A stretch of 64,000 bases of DNA from Streptomyces nigrescens (GCA_024349765.1 AP026073.1:3286001-3350000), one strand, 5' to 3'. Shown: positions 52,497 through 61,500, numbered from the stretch's first letter. Numbers and translations are program-made. Notes: generated by a model from the sequence alone, not told the origin.

Positions 52497-53546
52497 ATGA
52501 CCACCACCTCCGCCAAGGCCGAGATCCCCGCCACCATGCGCGCCGCCGTCCTGCACGGCCCCGAGCGGCTGACGCTCGAAGAACGCCCCGTCCCCACCCC
52601 CGGGCCTGGGGAGGTCCTGGTCCGCGTCGAAGCGGTCGGCACCTGCGGCTCCGACGTGCACTACTACCGGCACGGCCGGATCGGCGACTTCGTCGTACGG
52701 GAACCCCTCGTCCTCGGCCACGAGGCGGCCGGCACCGTGGTCGCCTGCGGACCGGGCGTGGACCCTCGGCGGACCGGCCGGCGCGTCGCCATCGAGCCCG
52801 GCACCCCGTGCGGCGCCTGCGGTGAATGCCGGGCGGGCCGCTACAACCTCTGCCCCGGCATGCGCTTCCTCGCCACACCCCCGGTCGACGGCGCCTTCTG
52901 TGAATACCTGGCCGTCCACCAGGACTTCGCCCACGACGTCCCCGACTCCCTGTCCACCGAGGACGCCGCCCTGCTGGAGCCGCTCTCGGTCGCCGTCTGG
53001 GCCTGCCGCAAGGCCCGCGTCGCCCCGGGGGACCGGGTACTGATCACCGGCGCGGGACCGATCGGCCTGGTCGCCGCCCGCACCGCACGCGCCTTCGGCG
53101 CCCGGGAGGTGCTCGTCACCGACGTCGTCCCGCACCGCCTGGAACTCGCCCGCGCGGCCGGCGCCAGCGCCCTCGACGTCTCCCGCACCCCGCTGCCCGA
53201 CGCCGGGTACACCCCCACCGTGCTGCTGGAGTGCTCGGGCGTCCCCGCGGTGACCGGCGAGGCGATCCGCACCGTCGGCCGGGCCGGCCGGGTCGTGCTC
53301 ATCGGCATGGGCGGGGACGAGATCCCGCTCCCGCTCAGCCGGGTGCAGAACCACGAACTCGAACTCACCGGCACCTTCCGCTACGCCCACACCTGGCCCA
53401 CCGCGATCGCGCTGGTGGAGTCGGGTGCGGTCCGGCTCGACTCGCTGGTCTCGCACCGTTACGGTCTTGCCGAGGCCGAGCACGCACTGACCGTCGCCGC
53501 CAAGGACGCGACCGCGGTGAAGGCCGTCATCCATCCGCAGCGGTAG
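52497..53546 (+). CDS. Zinc-dependent polyol (sorbitol/xylitol-type) dehydrogenase
   Basis: 349 aa medium-chain dehydrogenase. Catalytic zinc: Cys in GTCGSDVHYYRHGRIGDFVV, His in LGHEAAGTV and Glu in the following stretch; structural zinc cysteines in CGACGECRAGRYNLC. Rossmann motif ITGAGPIGLVAARTARAFGA near residue 180. Oxidises a sugar alcohol to ketose with NAD+. Adjacent polyol permease and DeoR regulator support that. ATG at 52497; a GTG nine bases upstream is possible. Confidence 0.92.
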   Translation: MTTTSAKAEIPATMRAAVLHGPERLTLEERPVPTPGPGEVLVRVEAVGTCGSDVHYYRHGRIGDFVVREPLVLGHEAAGTVVACGPGVDPRRTGRRVAIEPGTPCGACGECRAGRYNLCPGMRFLATPPVDGAFCEYLAVHQDFAHDVPDSLSTEDAALLEPLSVAVWACRKARVAPGDRVLITGAGPIGLVAARTARAFGAREVLVTDVVPHRLELARAAGASALDVSRTPLPDAGYTPTVLLECSGVPAVTGEAIRTVGRAGRVVLIGMGGDEIPLPLSRVQNHELELTGTFRYAHTWPTAIALVESGAVRLDSLVSHRYGLAEAEHALTVAAKDATAVKAVIHPQR

Positions 53547-53588
53547 GCGCGCCGCTGCCGCTGTGCGACCGGGAAAGGGGCGGCCCCG

Positions 53589-54377
53589 ATGGCTTCCACA
53601 CGGTCGTCGCTGGCCGAGGTCGACCGGCGACGACAGGACGTACTGGCCTTCGTCGTCGAGCGCGGAGAGGTCCGGATCGACGAACTGGCCCGGCACTTCG
53701 GGGTCAGCCTCGCGACCATGCACCGCGACCTGGACCAGCTCGCCGAACGCCGGCTGCTGCGCAAGGAACGCGGCCGGGCCGCACCCTTCCCGACCCTCAC
53801 CATGGAAACCGCCACCCGCTTCCGCATCGGCGTACAGCGCCCGCTGAAGGAGGCGCTGTGCGCCGCGGTCGCCGACGAGATCCGGCCCGGCAGCACCGTC
53901 GTCCTGGACGACTCGACCACGTCGTTCCCGCTCGCCGCGCGGATCGCCCGGACCGAGGCGGTCGCCGTGGTCACCAACTCCCTCGGCGTGGCCCGGCTGT
54001 TCGACGAGACGCCCGGCGCCGAGGTCACCCTGCTCGGCGGCCGCTACCGCGGCGAGTTCGGCTCCTGCGTCGGCCCCGACGTCCTGCGCGCCCTCGGCCG
54101 GCTGCGCGCCGACCTCGCGGTGATGTCGGCGGTCTCCGTCCTCGGCGGCCGGCTCTTCCACCCGATCCGCGAGTACGCCGAGATCAAGGAGGCCATGCTG
54201 GACTGCGCCCAGCGCTCCCTGCTCCTCGTCGACCACACCAAGTTCGGCAAGACCGCCACCCACGCGTACGGCGACGCCGGGCGCTACGACCGCATCGTCA
54301 CCGACCGCGCCACCCCCGCCGCCGAACTCGCCGCCCTGCGCGACCGCGGCGCGACGGTCGACGTGGTGGACGCCTGA
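53589..54377 (+). CDS. DeoR/GlpR-family transcriptional regulator
   Basis: 262 aa. N-terminal DeoR HTH: RRQDVLAFVVERGEVRIDELARHFGVSLATMHRDLDQLAERRLL (residues ~14-57). C-terminal sugar-phosphate-sensing domain with VVLDDSTTSFPLAARI, TNSLGVARLFDE, LLGGRYR and LLVDHTKFGK, a typical GlpR-type effector pocket. Expected to repress the polyol permease and dehydrogenase until a phosphorylated sugar alcohol appears. 42 bases after the dehydrogenase, probably the same operon. Confidence 0.93.
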   Translation: MASTRSSLAEVDRRRQDVLAFVVERGEVRIDELARHFGVSLATMHRDLDQLAERRLLRKERGRAAPFPTLTMETATRFRIGVQRPLKEALCAAVADEIRPGSTVVLDDSTTSFPLAARIARTEAVAVVTNSLGVARLFDETPGAEVTLLGGRYRGEFGSCVGPDVLRALGRLRADLAVMSAVSVLGGRLFHPIREYAEIKEAMLDCAQRSLLLVDHTKFGKTATHAYGDAGRYDRIVTDRATPAAELAALRDRGATVDVVDA

Positions 54378-54405
54378 CCTGTTCTTGCGCGCAGCGGCAC
54401 GGCCG

Positions 54406-55323
54406 TCACTCGCCGCGAGGCGGGCCCTCCGCGGACGCCGGTGCGCGGCGGCCGGTGCGGGTGGCGCCGATGCCGGCGAGGACCACGCAGACGACCCCGG
54501 CGGCCGGGCCCGCGCCGGGCAGCTGGCCGAGGGTGACGGCGCCGATGACGAGGGCGATGGCCGGTTCCAGGCTCATCAGGGTGCCGAAGGCGGTGGTGGA
54601 GAGCCGGCGCAGGGCCAGGAATTCGAGGCTGAACGGGATGACCGGGTGCAGCACCGCCAGCGCCAGACCGGTGAGCACCAGCGGCCAGGTCACCGACCCC
54701 AGGGCGGACGGTCCGGCGAACAGCGTGGCGACCAGGGCGGCCACCGGCATCGAGACGGCCAGGCCGTTCAGACCGGTGACCCGGTCACCGACGCGCTGGG
54801 TCAGCAGGATGTACCCGGCCCAGCAGGCCGCGGCGGCCAGCGCGAGCCCGAGGCCGACCGGGTCGCTCCCGCCGTGCCAGGGCTCGGTGAGCAGCACCAC
54901 CCCCACCGCGGCCAGCGAGGCCCACAGCTTGCGGCCGCCCCTCGCCCCGAACATGGCCACGCCGAGCGGCCCCAGGAACTCCAGTGCGCTGGCCGTCCCC
55001 AGCGGAATGCGGGCGACCGCGCACATGAAGAGCAGCATCAGCCCGGCCGTCACCACCCCCAGTCCGAGGCAGGCGAGCAGGTCCCGGCCGGTGAAGTCGG
55101 AGCGGCGCGGGCGGACGAGGACCAGCAGGAGCACCCCCGCCCACGTCAGGCGCAGCGCCGTCGTTCCCACCGGCCCGAGCTGGTCGAAGAGCCGCACCGA
55201 GAGCGCGAGTCCCAGCTGGACGCAGCTCATCGAGGCGAGGGCCATCAGGACACCGGCATCCGTCCCGCGGAGGGCGGGGCGACGGGCGGTGGCGGGGGAC
55301 GTCAGGGCGGGTGGCGCGGTCAT
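54406..55323 (-). CDS. EamA-family (RhtA-like) exporter
   Basis: 305 aa, ten hydrophobic spans. Conserved EamA stretches: [44 protein letters not shown] (RhtA-type) and [23 protein letters not shown]. RhtA members export threonine, homoserine and other amino acids. Divergent from a LysR regulator 76 bases away, which is the likely activator. Convergent with the DeoR gene. This is a second EamA transporter in the window, only distantly alike to the Hpg-operon exporter. Confidence 0.9.
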   Translation of the reverse strand: MTAPPALTSPATARRPALRGTDAGVLMALASMSCVQLGLALSVRLFDQLGPVGTTALRLTWAGVLLLVLVRPRRSDFTGRDLLACLGLGVVTAGLMLLFMCAVARIPLGTASALEFLGPLGVAMFGARGGRKLWASLAAVGVVLLTEPWHGGSDPVGLGLALAAAACWAGYILLTQRVGDRVTGLNGLAVSMPVAALVATLFAGPSALGSVTWPLVLTGLALAVLHPVIPFSLEFLALRRLSTTAFGTLMSLEPAIALVIGAVTLGQLPGAGPAAGVVCVVLAGIGATRTGRRAPASAEGPPRGE

Positions 55324-55399
55324 GGCCGCCAGTAGACGGTCTCGGCATCGTTGCCGTCCACGTGCCGATCATGGACATTCCGTTCGGGAAAGCTGAACA

Positions 55400-56356
55400 A
55401 TGGCGCGCATGGAGACCAGGCGCCTGGAACTGCTGGCCGAATTGTCCCGGCTGGGGTCGATGCGTGCCGTCGCCGAGGCCCTCGGGACGACCACCTCGAC
55501 GGTCTCGCAGCAGATCGCCGCGCTCGCCCGTGAGACGGACACCACGCTCATCGAGCCGGATGGGCGCCGGGTCCGGCTGACCCCGGCGGGCCGGCGGCTG
55601 GCCGACCACGCCGTGACGATCCTCGCCGCGGTCGAGGCGGCCCGGCTCGACCTGGGGCCCGGGGCCGAGCCGCACGGCACCCTCAGGGTCGCCGGATTCG
55701 GCACGGCGATCCGTGCGTACCTGCTGCCGATCGTCACCGAGCTCGCGGCGAGCCACCCCCAGGTGCGGGTCCTCATCCGCGAGCACGAGCCCGCCGAGGC
55801 CCTGCACGCCCTCGCCGCCGACGAAACGGACCTCGCGCTCACCTACGACTACAACCTCGCACCGGCCACCCTCGACCCGTCCGTCGGCGCGACGCCGCTG
55901 TGGACCACGGAATGGGGCCTGGGCGTCCCCGCCGGTACGCAGGTCCCCGAGGGCACGGCCCTGGACGTCGTCACCCACTTCCGCGCGGAGAACTGGATCG
56001 TCAACTCCCGGAATTCCGCGGACGAGGTGGCCATCCGCACGCTCGCCTCGATGGCGGACTTCACGCCCCGGGTGACCCATCAGGCCGACAGCCTCGACCT
56101 GGTGCAGGCGATGATCGCCGCGGGGCTGGGCGTCGGGCTGCTGCCCGGGGACCTCGCGCCTTTCCCCGGCGTCCGCATCGTCCGGCTGGCGGCACCGCGG
56201 GTCGTCCTGCGCGCGTACGCCGTGGCCCGCCACGGCAGCATCAACTGGCCCCCGCTGGCGCTGGTGACCGACCTCCTCGCCCGCCGGACCGGTGCGGACG
56301 CCCAACGGACCGGTACGGACCCCCGCCCGCCGGGCCGCCCGCCGCCGGGTCAGTAG
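55400..56356 (+). CDS. LysR-family transcriptional regulator
   Basis: 318 aa. HTH at the N-terminus: LELLAELSRLGSMRAVAEALGTTTSTVSQQIAALARETDTTLIEPDGRRVRLTPAGRRL is the classic LysR helix-turn-helix with wing, followed by the periplasmic-binding-like effector domain (RVAGFGTAIRAYLLPIV, AEALHALAADETDLALTY, GLGVGLLPG). Divergent from the RhtA-like exporter, so probably its regulator, sensing the exported amino acid. ATG at 55400; one three codons later is possible. The Pro-rich tail overlaps the next minus-strand frame by 7 bases. Confidence 0.93.
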   Translation: MARMETRRLELLAELSRLGSMRAVAEALGTTTSTVSQQIAALARETDTTLIEPDGRRVRLTPAGRRLADHAVTILAAVEAARLDLGPGAEPHGTLRVAGFGTAIRAYLLPIVTELAASHPQVRVLIREHEPAEALHALAADETDLALTYDYNLAPATLDPSVGATPLWTTEWGLGVPAGTQVPEGTALDVVTHFRAENWIVNSRNSADEVAIRTLASMADFTPRVTHQADSLDLVQAMIAAGLGVGLLPGDLAPFPGVRIVRLAAPRVVLRAYAVARHGSINWPPLALVTDLLARRTGADAQRTGTDPRPPGRPPPGQ

Positions 56357-56571
56357 CCGCTGCCCTCCGGTGGGGCGAGGCGGATGCCGGTGCCGTCCGC
56401 GCCGGCCGTGACCACGATGTCGTCCGTGATCACCACGTCGCGGACGGCCCACGCCTCGCACCAGGTGCCCTCGGCGGGCCGCCGCGCCTGTATGGCGTGG
56501 GCGAAGGCCTCCAGCTCCGGAAGCGTGTCCTTGACTCGCCTCGGGATCATGACCGCTCGATAACCGGTCAT
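56350..56571 (-). CDS. Small hypothetical protein, 73 aa
   Basis: The body (IPRRVKDTLPELEAFAHAIQARRPAEGTWCEAWAVRDVVITDDIVVTAGADGTG) reads as a compact alpha/beta protein with a helix then strands. ATG at 56571; the second Met, at 56550, is an alternative. No close family is recognised. It is convergent with the LysR gene, overlapping its stop by 7 bases. High GC3 supports coding, but a false call is possible. Confidence 0.5.
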   Translation of the reverse strand: MTGYRAVMIPRRVKDTLPELEAFAHAIQARRPAEGTWCEAWAVRDVVITDDIVVTAGADGTGIRLAPPEGSGY

Positions 56572-56650
56572 ATCCGGACACGAACGTCCTCGTGCGCTCG
56601 GGTGCCTTCGGGGGAATGCCGGTCCGCGGGCGTTCGAGAACCGCTGTGGG

Positions 56651-57919
56651 GTGATACCACCTCTGGGTAGGCACGGGCGCGCGGAGGGCGGTGGCGGCCA
56701 GGTGCGGAACCGACCCGGCAGGAAGCGGGAGAGCGCGTCCGGCGCCCCGGGGAGCGGCGACCGGCGGCGCGGTGCGGGCACCGTACTGCGGACCGGCCCC
56801 GCCCGGCGGGTCGTGATCGTACGCCGGACGGCGGGCGGGGCGCCGGAGCACGGCCCGGCCGAACCCGCCGGGCTGTCCCCGATGCTCCGGGCCGCCGCCG
56901 CGTACGGATGGCGCCTGATCATCGTGGGTGCGGTCGTCTACGCGGTCTTCGTGGCGCTGGGCAAGTTCCACCTGGTGACCCTGGCGGTCTTCCTGGGGCT
57001 CGTCCTGACGGCCCTTCTGGAGCCGCTGACCAGCCTGCTGAACCGCTGGATGCCCCGGTCGGTGGCGGTCGCGTCCGGTCTGCTGCTCGGCATCGTGCTG
57101 CTCTTCGGCGTGCTGAGCCTGATCGGCGCGAACGTCGCGGGGGAGTGGGCGGGCCTGCGCCGGGAGTTCGACGGCGGTGTGGCCAGGATCGAGCGATGGC
57201 TCCAGGGCCCGCCGGTCCACCTGAGCCGCGACACCCTCGCACATCTGCAGACCTGGGTCCGGCGGTTCGTCTCCACCCACCGTTCGGCGCTGATCAGTAC
57301 GGCGCTGAGCGGCGTGGACCGGATCGTCGAGGCCGCGACGGTGGGCGTGCTCGCACTGTTCTGCTCGGTCTTCTTCCTGCACTCCGGCAGCCGGATGTGG
57401 CGCTGGTTCGGCGGCCAGCTGCCCGGCGCCCGGCGCCGCCCCGTTCGCCTCGCGGGGCGCGCCGCCTGGACGACGTTCACCGGATACACCCGCGGGATCG
57501 TCCTGGTCGCCGCGATCAACGCCGTGCTCGTGGGCGTCGCGCTGTTCATCCTGGGGGTGCCGCTCGCCGTCCCGCTGGCCGTGCTGGAGTTCTTCGCCGC
57601 CTTCATCCCGCTGGTCGGCTCGCCGGTCGCGCTGGCCGTGGCCGCCGTGGTGGCGCTGGCCGCCAAGGGCCCGGTGATCGCGCTGATCGTCGTGCTGCTG
57701 ATCGTGGTCATCGGTCAGATCGAGGGCCATGTGCTGCATCCGCTCGTGATGAGCCGCGCGGTCCAGCTGCATCCGGTCGTGGTGGCGCTCTCGGTGGTCT
57801 GCGGCGCGGTCACCGCCGGCGTGGCCGGCGCGATCGTCGCGGTACCGCTCGTTTCGGTGGTGTGGTCCGTCTACGGCGTACTGCGCGCGCTCCCCGCCGC
57901 GTCCTTCCGTACCCCCTGA
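56651..57919 (+). CDS. AI-2E family membrane protein
   Basis: 422 aa. After a ~75-residue charged leader come hydrophobic spans in the AI-2E (TqsA/PerM) order: YGWRLIIVGAVVYAVFVAL, then VTLAVFLGLVLTALLEPLTSLLNRW, SVAVASGLLLGIVLLFG, and a C-terminal cluster including FFAAFIPLVGSPVALAVAAV and GQIEGHVLHPLVMSRAVQLHPVVVAL, the family signature. Members of this family transport ions or small molecules, formerly linked to the AI-2 signal; the substrate is unknown. GTG start uncertain: a start nearer the first span (56882) would shorten it. Confidence 0.85.
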   Translation: MIPPLGRHGRAEGGGGQVRNRPGRKRESASGAPGSGDRRRGAGTVLRTGPARRVVIVRRTAGGAPEHGPAEPAGLSPMLRAAAAYGWRLIIVGAVVYAVFVALGKFHLVTLAVFLGLVLTALLEPLTSLLNRWMPRSVAVASGLLLGIVLLFGVLSLIGANVAGEWAGLRREFDGGVARIERWLQGPPVHLSRDTLAHLQTWVRRFVSTHRSALISTALSGVDRIVEAATVGVLALFCSVFFLHSGSRMWRWFGGQLPGARRRPVRLAGRAAWTTFTGYTRGIVLVAAINAVLVGVALFILGVPLAVPLAVLEFFAAFIPLVGSPVALAVAAVVALAAKGPVIALIVVLLIVVIGQIEGHVLHPLVMSRAVQLHPVVVALSVVCGAVTAGVAGAIVAVPLVSVVWSVYGVLRALPAASFRTP

Positions 57920-57979
57920 GCGCGGCGCGCGCCCGGACGCCGATTGCGGCCGCCGCACCGTCCGGGGCACTCTTGCGTC

Positions 57980-58255
57980 ATGTCATACGTGCGGCTCGAA
58001 GCCTGGATCGGTGGGGAGTGGCTGGAGGTGGACTCGGTGAGCGTGAGCCTCGTGGAGTCCGCCCTCACGCTCTCCTTCGAGCACCAGCGGACCGAATCCG
58101 GCTACCGGGACCTCATCTGGGAACCGCTGGAGAAATTCCTCCGCGAGTACCGCGACGAACCGCTCGTCGTCGTACCGCGGCGACGCAATCTGCCGGTGAT
58201 GTTCGGCCCCGGCGCCGCGGGGCCGTTCCGGCTCGCCGAGGTGTCGGACGGCTGA
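57980..58255 (+). CDS. Hypothetical protein, 91 aa
   Basis: ATG at 57980. Short beta-rich sequence MSYVRLEAWIGGEWLEVDSVSVSL followed by a helix (YRDLIWEPLEKFLREYRDEPLVVVPRRR). No motif recognised; no signal peptide. Codon usage is strongly GC3, so it is likely a real gene. Confidence 0.6.
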   Translation: MSYVRLEAWIGGEWLEVDSVSVSLVESALTLSFEHQRTESGYRDLIWEPLEKFLREYRDEPLVVVPRRRNLPVMFGPGAAGPFRLAEVSDG

Positions 58256-58539
58256 CCATCGCTGACACCCCGTCAGAGGAGGCGTATTTCACGGCCATCT
58301 ACGGCACGGCAGAGGGAATGCTCTCCTAGGGGCCCCGGCGCCGTGCCGTCAGACCGAACGTACCGGGTCGGCAGCTACGTTCTCACCGCATTTCCGTCAA
58401 GAGGATCGTCGGAAACGAGCAAAACTGGCAACTATTTGACCGGACTGTCGCGTCCTCCGTGCAGAGTCATCAGGTGGGGGCTCCCGTCACCACACCGCCA
58501 CCGCGGCGGGTGGGAACCGGGTCTTGTAAAGGAGAAAGC

Positions 58540-58731
58540 ATGCGACCGTTTGCGTTGAGCTACGCCCGGCCGGCGGTGACGCCGTCGACCGCCGCTCCGT
58601 ACACCTATGACGCCACGCGGCAACTCAACGTACTGCCCGACGGACGCCCGGCCACCTCCAGCCGGGCCGTGCTGCTGGCCACCGGCACCACCGCGTCCAC
58701 GGCCGGCTCCAAGACCCACTTCGACGACTGA
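58540..58731 (+). CDS. Graspetide (ATP-grasp RiPP) precursor peptide
   Basis: 63 aa, ATG with AAAGGAG seven bases upstream. Leader MRPFALSYARP and middle YDATRQLNVLPDGRPA are the pattern of putative ATP-grasp-modified RiPP precursors (TgmA-like); the C-terminal core region has Thr/Ser residues followed by Asp (TTASTAG, KTHFDD), the substrates for omega-ester or amide macrocycles. The ATP-grasp gene follows 6 bases later. Expected modification: ester/amide crosslinks between core Thr or Ser side chains and the terminal Asp pair. Which residues are joined cannot be told here. Confidence 0.85.
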   Translation: MRPFALSYARPAVTPSTAAPYTYDATRQLNVLPDGRPATSSRAVLLATGTTASTAGSKTHFDD

Positions 58732-58737
58732 GCGTCC

Positions 58738-59664
58738 ATGACCGTCCTGGTCCTCACCTGCGAGGAGGACTTGACCGCGGACATGGTGGTCACGATCCTC
58801 CACGACCGCGGTGTCCCGCTCGTCCGCCTCGACCCGGCCGACCTGCCGGGCCGGGTCGCCCTGTCGGCGGACTACGCCCACCACTCCTTCCACGGTTACC
58901 TGAAGGCGGGCGAGCGCATGGTGAGCCTGCGCAGTCTGCGGTCGATATGGGTCCGCCGGCCCGGGACCCCCGGCACCCACGCCGCGGAACAGTCCGCCTG
59001 GCTCGCCGGGGAGGCCGAGCACGCCCTCTACGGCATGCTCACCTGCACACCGGCGCGCTGGATGAACCACCCCGTCGCGGCCGCGCAGGCCCGCTACAAG
59101 CCCTGGCAGCTGCACCTCGCCCAGCAGAGCGGTTTCACCATCCCGCCCACCCTGATCACCACCTTCCCGTCCGACGCCCGGCAGTTCGCCGCCACCCACC
59201 GCGACCTCGTGGTGAAGTCGGTCTCCGGCAAACACCCCGGCGAACCCCCGATGGTGCTGCCCACCACGCGCATCGGCCCGGACGTGGACTTCACCGGAGT
59301 GGCCGCCTCCCCCACGCTGCTCCAGCGCCACGTCCACAAGCAGGCCGACATCCGGCTCACCTGCGTCGGCGGCCGGCTCTTCGCCGCCCGCAAGCAGGCC
59401 GATCCGGACGAGGTCGACAGCCGCTTCACCCAGAACGCCGCCTGGAAGCCCACCGAGGTCCCCGACACGGTCCGGCGCTCGGTCGCCACGTACCTGCGCC
59501 TCGCCCAGATCTCCTACGGCGCGTTCGACTTCGCGGAGGACCGGGAGGGGGCCTGGTGGTTCCTGGAATGCAACCAGGGCGGCCAGTTCGGCTTCGTCCA
59601 GCTCGAGACCGACCAGCCCATCGCCCAGGCCATCGCCACCTGGCTGGCGGAGGAACCGGAGTGA
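58738..59664 (+). CDS. ATP-grasp RiPP maturase
   Basis: 308 aa ATP-grasp ligase of the MvdD/TgmB style: start VLVLTCEEDLTADMVVTILHDRGV, then RYKPWQLHLAQQSGFTIPPTLIT, DLVVKSVSGKHPG (phosphate-binding Lys), LLQRHVHKQADIRLTCVGGRLFAAR and metal-binding EDREGAWWFLECNQGGQFGFVQ with E and N in the final block. Activates Asp/Glu side chains of the precursor with ATP and forms macrocyclic esters or amides. Immediately after the precursor gene; no methyltransferase or protease partner is nearby. Confidence 0.9.
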   Translation: MTVLVLTCEEDLTADMVVTILHDRGVPLVRLDPADLPGRVALSADYAHHSFHGYLKAGERMVSLRSLRSIWVRRPGTPGTHAAEQSAWLAGEAEHALYGMLTCTPARWMNHPVAAAQARYKPWQLHLAQQSGFTIPPTLITTFPSDARQFAATHRDLVVKSVSGKHPGEPPMVLPTTRIGPDVDFTGVAASPTLLQRHVHKQADIRLTCVGGRLFAARKQADPDEVDSRFTQNAAWKPTEVPDTVRRSVATYLRLAQISYGAFDFAEDREGAWWFLECNQGGQFGFVQLETDQPIAQAIATWLAEEPE

Positions 59665-59884
59665 CACCGGTACCTTCCACACCGGGCTCCGCGGCCTCGA
59701 ACCGGGTCCCGGAACGACGGGCTCAGCGCGGCGGCAGCGCCCCGGCATACGGCGATTGTCGCCCGTACGGGGCGCTGAGGGGGGTGGGGCGGTACGGCGA
59801 GTGTGCCGGGGCGGCGTGCCACCCGGTGCGAAATCTCCCGCGCAGGTCGTCTAGGGTCGTCGCGGCACCAATGAGGGGAGCGGT

Positions 59885-60814
59885 ATGGCCGGCTGGCCGG
59901 TGACACTCGACCGGGCGGGGATCACGGACCCGTCGCTGCGGCGCGACTACACCGAACAGCGCCGCCTGGTCGCGCGGTTCGCCCGCGCCGAATACACCGC
60001 GGTGCGGCTGCTGCTCCCCCCTGCGCTGGTCCCCGATGTCCTCGCCGCCACGGCCTTCATGCACCACACGGACGACCGGATCGACCAGGGGCCCGTGGCG
60101 GAGCGTGCCGCGGCCCTCGCCGAATGGGACGGACAGGTACGAACGGCGCTCGCGGGCGGCCCGGCGGACGAGCCGTTGTTGCGCGCGCTGCGGCACACCG
60201 TCACCCGGCACCCCCAACTGGAGCCGTACGTAAGGGCGTTCCTGGCCGGGGCGGCCGCGGACCTGGACTGGGCAGGGTTCGCCACCGAGCGGGACTTCCA
60301 GGACTACATCGACGCCTATTCGTTGCCCGCCTTCATGCTCCTCACCTGCCTGCTCGCGCCCGAGACCGGTACGGAGGCGTACGTGGCGGGCTGCCGCAGC
60401 TTCATCGAGGCGATGCAGCGCCTCGACTTCCTGGACGACATCGCCGAGGACCTGCCGCAGGGGCGGCTCGGCATCCCCCAGGACGCCCTGGCCCGGCACG
60501 GGCTCACCCACCACGACCTGACCGAGGCCGGTCCCGCCGCCCGTACCGCCTTCGCGGCCCTGGTGCCGGAGCAACTGGCGCTGGTCCGGACCGGGTTGTC
60601 GGCCTCGTGCGACCTGGTCGAGCGGGTGGCGGCACCCGGCCGGCCGCTCGTCCGCGCGCTGCTCGCCCTGCAGGAACTGCGGGTGCGCACGGTGCAACGG
60701 AAGGGCGCGGCCCTGCTCGCCGGCGCCACCCGGCCGCCGGTCGCCGGTGCGCTCGGGGTCCTGGCCCGGGAATACCGGGCGGCGCGCAACCGGCGGCTTC
60801 CCGTGCGGGTCTGA
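59885..60814 (+). CDS. Squalene/phytoene synthase-like prenyl condensing enzyme
   Basis: 309 aa, all-helical trans-prenyltransferase-like fold. First Asp-rich site HHTDDRID (D63, D64, D67 of DDxxD), second site RLDFLDDIAEDLPQGR (D181, D184, D185, D189). These bind Mg2+ and the two prenyl diphosphates. Such enzymes join two C15 or C20 units head to head into squalene or phytoene. No carotenoid or hopanoid genes lie next to it, so the product is unknown. ATG at 59885 with GGGGAG-like sequence. Confidence 0.82.
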   Translation: MAGWPVTLDRAGITDPSLRRDYTEQRRLVARFARAEYTAVRLLLPPALVPDVLAATAFMHHTDDRIDQGPVAERAAALAEWDGQVRTALAGGPADEPLLRALRHTVTRHPQLEPYVRAFLAGAAADLDWAGFATERDFQDYIDAYSLPAFMLLTCLLAPETGTEAYVAGCRSFIEAMQRLDFLDDIAEDLPQGRLGIPQDALARHGLTHHDLTEAGPAARTAFAALVPEQLALVRTGLSASCDLVERVAAPGRPLVRALLALQELRVRTVQRKGAALLAGATRPPVAGALGVLAREYRAARNRRLPVRV

Positions 60815-60837
60815 GAGAGCATCGTCCAAAGGGGCGG

Positions 60838-61404
60838 CTACCGCAGCAGCCATTTCGCGGTCATCCCCATCACCTCCGCGCGGCTGTGCGGGCCGTGGTC
60901 GGCGGCGATGAAGTGGTTGCCGATCCGCAGCGAGAAGGCGAGCAGGCTGCGTACCTCGACCTCGACCTCGTCCTCGTCGGCGCAGAGCGGGCCGAACAGC
61001 GAACGCAGGTACGCCATGCGCCGGTTGTCGACGCGCCGCAGCCGCCGGGCGACGGCCTCGTCGCGCCGGGCCCAGTCGCGGACCGCGAGGTCGGCCGCGG
61101 TGCCCCGCAGTGGCCCCTCCGTGGACGACGAGGCGATCGCGAACAGCCGCTCCAGCTTGGCCCTGGCGTCCCCGCCTCCGCTCTCGACCTGCTCGATCAC
61201 CTCATCGGTGACCGCGCGCTCCCAGGCGTCGAGCATTTCGGTGAGCAGGGCCTCCCGATTGCTGAAGTACCCGTAGAAGCCGCCCTTGCTGACGCCGAGG
61301 GCCTGTGCCAAGGCCTCGATCCGGACGGCTTCGGGGCCGCCCGCGGAGAGCGCGCGCAGTCCTTCCTCGATCCACTTGCCGCGCGGCGTGCGGGTCACGC
61401 CCAT
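60838..61404 (-). CDS. TetR-family regulator
   Basis: 188 aa. HTH GKWIEEGLRALSAGGPEAVRIEALAQALGVSKGGFYGYFSNREALL with SKGGFYGYFSNRE recognition helix; the ligand domain follows. ATG at 61404; upstream are two 20-bp palindromes TCTATACG-nnnn-CGTATAGA in the gap to the divergent DUF2867 gene, so it represses both. Predicted to respond to a hydrophobic small molecule. Confidence 0.92.
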   Translation of the reverse strand: MGVTRTPRGKWIEEGLRALSAGGPEAVRIEALAQALGVSKGGFYGYFSNREALLTEMLDAWERAVTDEVIEQVESGGGDARAKLERLFAIASSSTEGPLRGTAADLAVRDWARRDEAVARRLRRVDNRRMAYLRSLFGPLCADEDEVEVEVRSLLAFSLRIGNHFIAADHGPHSRAEVMGMTAKWLLR

Positions 61405-61432
61405 GCTGCGTCTCCTCTCACTTCTCGCCCGG

Positions 61433-61488
61433 TCTATACGGAGCCGTATAGACCGGTGCTAGCCTAGATCTATACGCCACCGTATAGA
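61433..61488. promoter_or_regulatory. Two TetR operators in a divergent promoter region
   Basis: TCTATACGGAGCCGTATAGA at 61433-61452 and TCTATACGCCACCGTATAGA at 61469-61488, 36 bases apart centre to centre. Arms of 8 bp are identical in both copies. Confidence 0.92.
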
Positions 61489-61500
61489 TAGGGGCCGGCC

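Noticed and set aside
52320-54263. Long extension of the polyol permease frame across the dehydrogenase
   Set aside because: Open only because of high GC; the permease family start at 52319 fits and the opposite strand encodes clear enzymes.
58256-58329. In-frame coding-like tail (ADTPSEEAYFTAIYGTAEGML)
   Set aside because: No start codon or ribosome site; too short to claim a gene, possibly a gene remnant.
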